Assembly: GCA_001687465.1 (NCBI GenBank)
Contig: LVLI01001188.1
Location: 1-13,905, forward strand
Direction of reading: 5' to 3'
Source of the DNA: Halocafeteria seosinensis
Taxonomy: Eukaryota; Sar; Bigyra; Bicosoecida
Length of the DNA stretch: 13,905 bases
The notes below the pieces were generated by a model, which was given only the letters and a program-made list of their open reading frames with translations, did no database searches and had not been told where the DNA came from. Positions 1 through 8,200 of the stretch are shown here, in pieces. Numbering within the stretch: the stretch's first letter is position 1; every line of letters starts with the position of its first letter. The position numbers were made by a program, and so were the translations under genes.

Positions 1-120
1 CAGCCCCGCGACTCCCGGAGTCCCGCCCAAACCCCCAACTCCGCCGTTCCGGCCCGTTCGCAAACTTCAACCCGGGAAGGGTTCACCCCCCCTTCGACAA
101 ATCCGCTACGCGCGCGCGCG
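1..120. mobile_element. Right end of an inserted DNA element (partial)
   Basis: This GC-rich stretch ends exactly where the coding sequence of the receptor-like gene begins at 121. It carries blocks that recur in inverted orientation at 13699-13744. The outermost 12 bases (109-120) are a pure CG dinucleotide run and do not match the other end. No transposase reading frame is visible, because only the edge of the element lies in the window. The 11-bp target duplication and the inverted arms of about 50 bp would suit a Mutator-like (MULE) DNA transposon, a superfamily known for 8-11 bp duplications. That class assignment is inference. An alternative is any other terminal-inverted-repeat element. 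Confidence 0.65.
63..108 (-). repeat. Inverted repeat arm, partner of 13699-13744
   Basis: Three blocks match the reverse complement of the other window end in the same order. They are AACTTCAACC (63-72), GGTTCACCCCCCC (80-92) and CAAATCCGCTA (98-108), against 13735-13744, 13715-13727 and 13699-13709. The blocks lie 12 nt from the flanking 11-mer here and 13 nt from it at the other end, so the arms are placed almost symmetrically. That placement is what terminal inverted repeats of one element, or of two copies of one family, would show. Confidence 0.75.
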
Positions 121-131
121 CGGAAAGGTCC
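121..131 (+). repeat. 11-bp target-site duplication, copy at the 3' gene half
   Basis: CGGAAAGGTCC is identical to 13675-13685. In both places it is read in the same frame and encodes R-K-G-P. On the gene side each copy continues as good coding sequence, and on the other side each runs into the inverted-repeat element. The match is exactly 11 bases: base 120 (g) differs from 13674 (a), and 132 (t) differs from 13686 (g). Confidence 0.75.
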
Positions 132-1356
132 TCTTTGCGATGTTTGCGAGGAAGACTTCGTGAAGACCGAGAAAGAGTGCCTCGAGTGCTCAGATCAGCA
201 GCGTAATCAAGGAATTGTTGCGGCATGGGCTCTGGTTGCCGCTAGTGTTGTCATTGGATTTAACTTTATGGACTCGATAAAAGCGGTAGCACACAGGACT
301 GTGAGCCAGTCAGACGATCCATCGGAATCAACAATGGCTCAATCAGTGAACACTGAGGAAACAGAAGTACATAGGCAAACATCTGCCCCTTTTTCGAAGG
401 ACCACGCAGCGGAAGAATCAATGCGGTCGGAAGGGACGATGGACCCTGTAGGATATCTCAAGCTGGTTGCTTTGTTTGGTCTTGATTACTTCCAGATCAG
501 TTCGATATTGGGTGAATTAACATATACGCCGTTCAGTGGTGATGCAGCATGGTATCGTGAGCTATCGCGTTTGTTTCTAATGGACCCGACGAGGCCTGAC
601 GCATTTAGATGCGTTACGCGCTTTGGCTTTTTTGAGACATCGTTACTGTCTCTCCTCACGCCATGGTTGATTGTCGTAGCTTCACAGTGGGTACAATTTG
701 TTATCCACGCATTTCGTCGAGGGAAGCGGATGGTCTGGACAGACGTTTTCGGGACTTCTCTTCACCCAGTGGGAGTCCTTCTTGGTCAGATACACACCTC
801 TATCACAATAACCGTTGTCAACGTTTACAACGTTTACCCTTATGAGATATACGGGTCAAGCCGTTTGCGGGCTGATTTTGAGACAACGACAAACGATGGT
901 GGGTATACGGTACTTGCAATCCTGGCAGGGTTCACTCTGGCGACGATAGTTTTAGGATTTCCACTCTTTTTGAATACCTACCTAACGTGGCATCACAAAT
1001 TCGCCATAACACCAACTCAAAGAAAGGACTTTTTAAGGATCATAGATGGATACCGCGTCAAAAACTTTGGATACCTTTGGCCAGCGTTTGAGATCTTGCG
1101 GAAGTCTTGCCTGCTATTGCTTGCATTCCTGATGCGAGATGCGTTATTGCAGGTTGTTCTGGTCACACTAGTGCTGCTCTGTTTCCAGTGGATAAGTGCA
1201 CTATCGAAGCCTTACAAAATTGCTTCACCAATGAACGAGTTGGAGTTGGTAAAGTCAACATGCGCCCTTGTCACTACTGCTCTGGGACTTCTGAGGCATG
1301 CAGTGGACGGCACGGTCGACAAAAAAGCCGTTGATTATACAGTGTTGGGAGTGTAA
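121..1356 (+). CDS. 3' part of giant surface protein: end of Cys-rich motif and multi-pass membrane domain
   Basis: The frame is open from the element boundary at 121, and the first apparent start codon (GTG at 160) is not a true start. It opens with RKGPLCDVCEEDF and a CLEC pair, the typical C-terminal end of an ephrin-receptor-like (GCC2/GCC3) Cys-rich segment. A first hydrophobic helix follows at about 211-270 (GIVAAWALVAASVVIGF). After a polar Ser/Thr/Glu stretch come about seven more hydrophobic segments (near 451-520, 640-710, 760-840, 900-985, 1070-1130, 1135-1200 and 1246-1300). The arrangement recalls the polycystin/TRP-like membrane domains that end very large ectodomain proteins of algae and oomycetes, but I see no decisive channel signature. 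The 5' part of the same gene lies at 5137-13685. TAA at 1354-1356 stops the frame just before the last helix. Confidence 0.75.
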   Translation, partial: RKGPLCDVCEEDFVKTEKECLECSDQQRNQGIVAAWALVAASVVIGFNFMDSIKAVAHRTVSQSDDPSESTMAQSVNTEETEVHRQTSAPFSKDHAAEESMRSEGTMDPVGYLKLVALFGLDYFQISSILGELTYTPFSGDAAWYRELSRLFLMDPTRPDAFRCVTRFGFFETSLLSLLTPWLIVVASQWVQFVIHAFRRGKRMVWTDVFGTSLHPVGVLLGQIHTSITITVVNVYNVYPYEIYGSSRLRADFETTTNDGGYTVLAILAGFTLATIVLGFPLFLNTYLTWHHKFAITPTQRKDFLRIIDGYRVKNFGYLWPAFEILRKSCLLLLAFLMRDALLQVVLVTLVLLCFQWISALSKPYKIASPMNELELVKSTCALVTTALGLLRHAVDGTVDKKAVDYTVLGV

Positions 1357-1926
1357 GCGCTATTAATAGTATGTTTCCTCATTGCTTTCATAGTTATCTT
1401 CGTGGAGGCTTTCAAGGATAGTATACGGAAGGCAAAGGGGTGGTTGAAGAACTCGGGAATTCTTGAGAAATGCTCCTGCCGGAAGCTAAAGAAAGGCGAA
1501 AAGACTGAGCAACAGAGTCGTCAGTTTGGTGATTTGGGGAAAGTATCAGAGCGGAAACTGGACAAAGACGGTCTTGGAGTTGATTCCACTCAGAAGCAAT
1601 TGAACATGACAGTAGGTGCTGAGCGTGACGATTCAGAAGAAGTTCGCGGCGGTGAAGAGCCAAAAGAAGAACCATCTCATGACTTACCAGGGACAGAAGG
1701 AGCGTCTGCTTCGCCTCGTCTTAACGATGGCACTAAACATAAGTATGCAAAACCTTCGTCCCCTCGAAAGCGAATCCCCGGTAGATTTGCGGCTACAGCT
1801 CCCACTGGCCACCATTCGGCGATAAAGATGAAAGAAATGTATGCCAATCCTCATGCGGCTCTACAGAAGAAGGACAAACGCAGTAAAGACCACAGCAAAG
1901 GCAAGGACGACTCTCAAGGCTCTTAA
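1357..1926 (+). pseudogene. Continuation behind in-frame TAA: last helix and basic cytoplasmic tail
   Basis: Directly after the TAA, and in the same frame, the sequence encodes a perfect hydrophobic helix (ALLIVCFLIAFIVIFV, 1357-1404). A positively charged amphipathic stretch (EAFKDSIRKAKGW) follows, then a long hydrophilic tail rich in Lys, Glu, Ser and Pro, ending at TAA 1924-1926. It is almost certainly the original C-terminus of the membrane protein: the helix completes the last membrane pass and the tail would be cytosolic. GTAAGC spans the stop and a CATAG acceptor lies at 1389-1393. Splicing these (41 nt) would shift frame and end after a few codons, so an intron does not rescue the tail. 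Possible explanations are a nonsense mutation, a sequence error, stop-codon readthrough, or a shortened isoform. Confidence 0.6.
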
Positions 1927-2279
1927 GACCTCTTAACGCCATTTAGTAGTACTACATAGTAATTTTCATGAGCTTCCGTAGGTGGGAGCGAGTGCGCAAA
2001 CATTTTCACAGACACAAGAACCCTTATGGACGTCTCTTACAAATGTTCCTACCCTGTGTGGTATCTGCAGAAGAAATGCCCACTGATGTTACCATCTTTT
2101 GGCAACGAATGCTTGTCCAATTCATGTAGTTGTGGTCATCTGTACTTATACATATTTGAACACTAAGAGAGCAGATGCGACTAGGGCAGCAAGCAGTCAT
2201 GAATCCGTGCTCAAGTGCTGTTCAGCGGTATGAATGGTGGAGACTCAACGACCATGCGAAAAATAGCAGCTAACAATTT
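1927..2279. other. Intergenic region between convergent genes
   Basis: This stretch of about 350 bp separates the 3' end of the plus-strand receptor tail from the 3' end of the minus-strand membrane-protein gene. It should hold both 3' untranslated regions and polyadenylation signals. I see no convincing open frame, RNA gene or repeat here, and no canonical AATAAA. Confidence 0.5.
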
Positions 2280-3512
2280 TCAGCTGTCATTCGTTTCAGT
2301 AAGAGTCGGTCCTTCGCCCTTACAAGAACGAATGGCCTCTTCCCAACCACGCGCAATTTCTTCCAGAGGTATTCCAGGTTCGAAAAGGGCCCAAGCAGGG
2401 TTAAAAGAAATGAAATCCGTGGCGGGAGTTTGGGAGTATGTGGACTTTATACGGTGCCATATTGTCCGTAGGATTGATGCATTTTCAACGATATGAATGT
2501 CCACCAGTGGGTGCAGTTTCCAATCGGGTGATAGTCCTTGAGTCTCCCTTCCTGTTGGCCCTGTTCTTGCTAGAACTCTGCTGACAAGGCGACATCCTCG
2601 CTGCAATTTTCCGCAACAAGATGCATATCCAAACAGACAACCTTCGAGTAGTATGCATGTTAAGCAAAATCTCACAAAAAAGATCACCGGGTACATGATC
2701 AGTTCCACAGTTATCCCATATGCTAGATGGAGAGCAAAAAACGGTAGCAATGTCGCATAGGCGCACATGACCAATGAAATAATACCGCAACTAACGCAGC
2801 AATGTTTAAAACAGTCAGAGTATCGCCTACTGTTCCTACACTGGCGGCAATATAAATAATCCACTCCTTCCCTTGGTTGGGGTTCCGGTTTCGAAGAAAA
2901 CAGGCTGGCATTTATCGGTCGACACGGAAAGTGGCTTTTGTTCCGCAGAGAACCCTGTGTACACGTCTGGAGGAGATCGCCCAAGCATGATTCGTTTCCT
3001 GGCTCTGAAAATGCAAAGTACCAACGACTTGAACCAATTGGCTCTTCTTTAGAGAGTTCCCACCAGCTGCTTCCACCTTCTGCTAATACTTCCTCCTCCC
3101 ATGCTGCGCTTTGCATTTCCGATACGTTGTATGAAGTTGATTTACCCCCTTTGGAATTCGACCGTCGACGTTTATCTCGGAGTATGCAACAAGACCAACC
3201 CGCTGTAAATAGCCAAATGTAGTATCTGAACATTGACTCCAGAAGCGGCAGCGCGAGAGAAGTGTAAGGGAAAACTATGAAACTGTGTACACGATATCCT
3301 TTATGCTGTTTCTCGTCCATGGCGTACGGATTGCTATTTCCGGCATCACACTCTTTAGATTCGGGGTCCTCTTCCACCAAGCGTCTCTCTGCCGCCGCTG
3401 CAGATTCCAGCCATTCCAGACCATCCCCTTTCACTGGGATTCCATATTCTTGCGTCAACCGCTGAGCATCTTCTATTCTAAAGTTACCGGCATGTACTGC
3501 GAGAGAAGCCAT
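2280..3512 (-). CDS. Unrecognised multi-pass membrane protein, 410 aa
   Basis: I do not recognise this gene. It is one uninterrupted frame whose ATG lies in a reasonable context (GAGGAATGG). Residues 1-70 are soluble and acidic. A hydrophobic stretch at about 76-111 could be one or two membrane passes, followed by a basic KRRR segment. Residues 115-235 are polar. A Cys-rich knot near 222-242 (pattern CxxC...C...CCxxC) leads into two strong helices at about 241-265 and 270-300. The last 110 residues are soluble and contain several Trp. The Cys cluster before a helix pair slightly recalls DHHC acyltransferases, but the DHHC core is missing. It is convergent with the gene tail at 1926 and divergent from the giant gene starting at 5137. 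Hidden introns in the polar middle cannot be excluded. Confidence 0.55.
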   Translation of the reverse strand: MASLAVHAGNFRIEDAQRLTQEYGIPVKGDGLEWLESAAAAERRLVEEDPESKECDAGNSNPYAMDEKQHKGYRVHSFIVFPYTSLALPLLESMFRYYIWLFTAGWSCCILRDKRRRSNSKGGKSTSYNVSEMQSAAWEEEVLAEGGSSWWELSKEEPIGSSRWYFAFSEPGNESCLGDLLQTCTQGSLRNKSHFPCRPINASLFSSKPEPQPREGVDYLYCRQCRNSRRYSDCFKHCCVSCGIISLVMCAYATLLPFFALHLAYGITVELIMYPVIFFVRFCLTCILLEGCLFGYASCCGKLQRGCRLVSRVLARTGPTGRETQGLSPDWKLHPLVDIHIVENASILRTIWHRIKSTYSQTPATDFISFNPAWALFEPGIPLEEIARGWEEAIRSCKGEGPTLTETNDS

Positions 3513-5136
3513 TCCTCGTTTATTCTCTGCTGAACAGGGTTACCCAGGTAGTTCCGTTGAGCTCCGAATACTGCACTCCAGCAGCAAGCAAGCAGACTGT
3601 GGGATGGATGCTTTTCCGTGGTGTCCACAAACTCCAAGGCAAGTAGAAATGTTCCTTATTCGACTTCCTCAGACACAAATAACCCGGAATTACCAATGGT
3701 ACTAAAGAATACGCTCTAATAGCGGCTTTATTACCCCCCTGACGACGCTGGGCCAACCGGTCCCAAACGGAGCAGCTGGGAGGATTGGAATTGGCTGGCA
3801 CGGGGCGACTGCAGGATCCCGGCACGCTAAATATTTCTTCCAGTGAAAATGCGTTCCACATTGCTACCCTTAAATATCTTCCAGCATACAAAAAATGTCA
3901 ATTGGCATGTATTGGCTAACTTAGTTACGACCGCAAATAGTTCTACAGTATGCGGACACGGTGAGGACCTGGGTGATTTCAATCAATATGATACGAGGGG
4001 GTACTCCGTATCCATGGTATCCTCTCCACCCAAACGTCTACTCTACGTGTGTCTCCATCTAACGCACACGAGATCACTCATACGCCCCAGTATACGAACC
4101 GTGATACTAGCTTTGACTTCGCTGTTTCCTTTCAGCTTTCTATTACCACACAGCAGATGCGGGATTGCCACGCACGTCTTCACCAACCTCCGAGAAGTTC
4201 AGTCTATTACTGCATTTTCCATTCAAATGCCCATTCCCAATCTGTTTCCAATGAATACACACGGGAACACTATACGAACCACGACATACCTACACACACA
4301 CACACACACACACACACAGGCGTACGCACGCAAGACGAGCCGAGCACGTAAGAACGGTGCGCATACACACCGCTGGTGCACCTTTTCCTCAACCGCCTAT
4401 GGAATGCGATGGAAAGGTGAGGGAGTTATGAGCGTCTCCAGAACGTACCTGTAATACTGTACTGCGTCCCGCGTCTGCACTCGTCACTCGGGAACTCCTC
4501 GGAGACCATCCTTACACTACAGTACAGTACTTCTGTTGAGTACACTAGACATGGAGGGAGCTCAACCAGATTCGATTTTACAGAATGAGCACCGAGGAGC
4601 AGGAGAGGCAAGAGGAGATCCCATCCCTTTTACACTGTGCTCTGGGTATCTACATACATACTCTGGATTTAGTGGATTAAGAGATATGCGCCTTTTCTGC
4701 ACGCCCTCATTGTTGACATCCTTGATTTCGTAGTTCCTTCAGTTTCGAATCAAAAACTTTGGTTGAGTCCTGCAACTCATAGTTTGGTTCATACTGCACA
4801 GGAAGAGACGAAGCTATGCTCGTCACGCCTGGAGTGTGAATTAGAGGATTTGCAACGGAAACGTCATCTGACTTCTCTCTTTACAATTCAATGTTGTGCG
4901 TCCTGTTACATCAAGCGGGTGGCTGCCTGAGGTTTTTGTGTTGGTGCGGGCCAGAGGGCCAACAGGAAACGCTACAGCGTAGAACAAGTCAAAACAGCTG
5001 GTTGTAAGGGGGAGTGGCTCCACCCAGTTACGAAAACAATACTTGCAACAGATTTGACATCGACGAGGAACTTGAGTCCAACACTGTATTCTAACGGGTT
5101 CGCGCTGCGAACTGAAGGATACGTTTTGATGCCTTC
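3513..5136. promoter_or_regulatory. Divergent intergenic/promoter region
   Basis: About 1.6 kb lies between the start of the minus-strand gene and the start of the giant gene, so it should contain both promoters and 5' leaders. Several modest open frames exist (for example plus 3843-4454 and minus 3520-3891). Their translations are low-complexity or read through the dinucleotide repeat, and I do not believe them. Visible structure: an (AC)n tract at 4292-4318; TACTGTACTG at 4455-4464 with its inverted copy at 4520-4529; and scattered GTAC-rich words. No clear TATA box or known operator is recognisable. Confidence 0.4.
4292..4318. repeat. (AC)n microsatellite
   Basis: An uninterrupted AC dinucleotide run of 27 bases, about 13.5 units. 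It lies in the divergent intergenic region, roughly 0.8 kb upstream of the giant gene's start codon and in the same distance range from the minus-strand gene. It is expected to vary in length between strains. Confidence 0.95.
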
Positions 5137-5282
5137 ATGAAACTTATGGAGGCGGGAACGAAGCTGGCTGCCAGAGCGCACTGGGGCTACATGCCAATCA
5201 GTCTGCTGTCAGTCGTGCTCTTTGCCCTCATCAGCTTCCCGAACAAAGTGTCCGCGTCCTTGGGAACAAATGTGCCTGAGAA
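5137..5282 (+). other. Exon 1: start codon and signal peptide
   Basis: The ATG at 5137 opens a classic secretory signal. It has a basic N-region (MKLMEAGTKLAARAHW), a hydrophobic core (SLLSVVLFALISF), and a likely cleavage site after VSA at about residue 40. This fixes the gene start and the extracellular topology of all that follows. The donor AA|GTACGT at 5283 joins in phase to the acceptor at 5397, an intron of 115 nt, the longest in the gene. The open frame continues past this donor to a stop at 5347-5349, which is intronic in this model. Confidence 0.75.
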
Positions 5283-8200
5283 GTACGTTTCGAGTTCTCA
5301 ATATCGACAGTGGATCGCCCCTCCAGGACCAGGCAATCTACCGAGTTAGCTGGGTCGTCAGCTTCAACTGAAGGTCGCATACGTTTTTTGCATGCAGAGC
5401 ACAAAAGAAATGGAAATTCAATGAGATGCTGCGATACGATGCGGACGGCGGCCGAAAGGGGGACTGCCTCTCCTTCGACCTTGGTAGCGTAACGGCTAAC
5501 AATGGATTCAGTTTTTGGATACGCCCGAGGAACTCGACACTACTAAGGGATGACTCTGCCGAAATTAAGTAAGCAACTTGAACATTTGTAAAATTAAACT
5601 GTAAATGAAATTGCGAGCTAGAGGCTTCTCGTCTGCTTGCAGGTCGGTCGTCTCATACGGTGATTGGTCTTGTGTTGAATTCGAAACCGGACTAAGTGGG
5701 CAAATACAATATGTTTGGATGCAAATTAGTGAAGAGGGCAATCATGGTGTCATGGCATCCGATTGTTCGGGTGATGAGCCATTGACTATGTATTGGTCTG
5801 AGATGCACAGTACGTTTCATCGCTTTCATCCCTTACTGATAGAACTGCATTTGTTGACTGCTCGCTCTTTGTACAGATGCGATGTGTGGTGAAGTTCCTG
5901 AGGTCTTCCGGTATGACTCTACCCCGCCACAATATTCTGGGCAGTCATATTCGTGTGAAGTGGTGATTGGTTCGTGTGCCGATACAGTGAGGAACAGTTT
6001 CGGTTTAATTCGGAGGATGACCCTTGTGTGTCCTTAAATTTCGAAGCACAGAATCCCCAAGAGGACGACCAGCTCGCTGATTTCTATTATAAAAGCTGGG
6101 GAGATCAAAGGCACTATCATCAGTCCCCCATTGGGTAAGGTGAAAGATAATGACTTTTACTGTGAGGATTCTCAAGCTAGCTCTTTCCATTGGGTATCTC
6201 CAGAGCTTTGCACTCTAAGTTGGGTGATAGTGGTGACTGGACATGCATGCAATTTGATACCCAACCTGGTACCAGCTATGCCATGTGGATGAATCCGTCG
6301 GATAATACGGCGTTTCTAGACAGAAATCCATCATCACCACCTTGTTTAGAAAATCACGTCCCTTCGGAATCATCAGCTGTAGAATGTAGGTGTTGCCCTC
6401 TGACGCATTCCCAGCTGTGCCAGACGCAACTTAAACTAACCAATTTTTGCAGAGGGAAAACAATGCCCAACATTACCAGTATCGTATGTTGGCACGAATG
6501 CCTCTGTTTTGGAGCCACTGGCAATTTACTGTGTGTAGCTACCGTGATACAGGTCGGAGGAGCAATTTAACCAGGATGGGGCATGTCGCTCGTTTGACTT
6601 TTCCGAAATGCCGGGTGTTGATGCGGGGAACCGCTACTTCCGATACTGCAGAGATACAGAACAAACTTTAGCTAAGTGTATGTCAGCTGAAGTTATGTAA
6701 GTGCAAATTTGCGGTTTCGACTTGCTTTGATGATCCGTGAGTTCTCTGCTTTGCTTCCAGAGAAATAAGCATTACTACTGATAGCAAGCAAGGGAGCAAG
6801 TTCTGTGTCTTTTTCCATTGGGAGCACAACGGAGGAGAAAACGTGTACCTGTGGCTTAATAGAAACGGTACACGTGCCGCAGAAGGTTCGAGTTGCGAGT
6901 CTGGAGGTGAGCCCGGGAGCTTAAATGAGGTTTCGGGTAAGCAAGGAATTGAAATGGTGCGCAACTACATGATGAATTATGCTTTTATCTTGTGTTCCTA
7001 CGTTCTCGGGGAAACAGAAGGGCGGTGCCCTGGCTTGCCCGATTCGTTGCAGTAAGTATTGATATGGCGTTTCCAGGGGAATACCTTCTTAACTTTCGAA
7101 TGATCATGGGTAATGCAGAACCGTCATTAAATTTAATGACTTTGATGGTGGATGCCGTTCTTTTAATTTCACTGGAAATCCTCCAGCCGGTGGATCAATG
7201 GATTCTCGGCGTCTCTACAGTCTGTTCCGGTATTGCAAGAATGGGCTCAAGCAAGGTGTAGAGATTGGTGACTTCTTTGATAGGGCATGTGACCCGAATG
7301 CACTCGTCGAGAGCATCAAGTGCGTAGCGACTCACATTTGTGGAGGGGAAACACTAACCTCGCCTAGTCGTATATCTGGCACATGCAGAAACGTCTACGA
7401 AGATTGGTATTGCATCGTGTTCAACAGTTTCTCTGTTGAAGCGCAAACTTTGGCTCTGTGGATAACAGCCGCAGGTGGACAAGCCGTCCTGTCCTTGGGC
7501 TGTGAAGATGTTCCGCCACTATCCGTTCGTGGTAGCCCTTTTGTGGCTAATGGTACGTTTTACTTCCGACGGTTAAACTGTGTCAGGAAATCATCTCATC
7601 GATTCGACGCTACAGAAACTATGTGTCGAGCGCTTCCGCACGAGCTACAGTAGGTGTTGATAAAGGTTATAATGGTCACTAATTACTCGGAGAATTACTT
7701 CGCAACCGCTGACATGCAGAACGGAGCTTGTGATTTGGGATAAGAGTGGAATTTGTTCTTCATTGGATTTGTCTGCCCCGCTGTTTGAAGAAAGCAGTGC
7801 GATTCGCGACTTTGATGATTTTGATCTTTTCACCTACTGTGAAGGCGTGGGTGGTGAACGAAAATGCACTGGGGATACGGCTAGTATATTTCCCGAGGCA
7901 AACGCTGGAATACAGTACGTGGAGTGTTGCCGAAATACGACGGCTCTTCTATCGTTTACCTGTAAATTTTGGTTTCATCCCTTAGGGCTTTCGGGCACGA
8001 TAGAGACAATCTAGGCAACCTCTGGTTTTGCGTCCAGTTTTTGGTTCCATATCAGGACGCGACAACGCAACGGAGCGTTTGGTTGATTGCGGATGGATCT
8101 ATGGCGACATTTACCAATTCAGGCGGATATTGCTCCTTGGGTTTGCCTCACAGTGAACTAGTGCCATATAGTAGTAGAGTTGAACGTAAGAGCGTTAGAA

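Noticed and set aside
1353-1393. 41-nt intron removing the TAA
   Set aside because: The splice sites look acceptable, but the join moves into a frame that stops after a few codons and would destroy the last membrane helix.
3520-3891. 123-codon minus-strand frame just upstream of the 410-aa gene
   Set aside because: It has no recognisable features and lies where the 5' leader of that gene should be.
3843-4454. 203-codon plus-strand open frame with His-Thr repeats
   Set aside because: It reads through the AC microsatellite, shows low-complexity composition and no domain, and overlaps another open frame in a second phase. Probably chance.
1354-6454. Alternative genetic code with TAA/TAG read as an amino acid, to explain both internal stops
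   Set aside because: The 1,450-codon terminal exon contains no in-frame TAA or TAG, although CAA and CAG are frequent. Exon frames elsewhere also avoid these codons.
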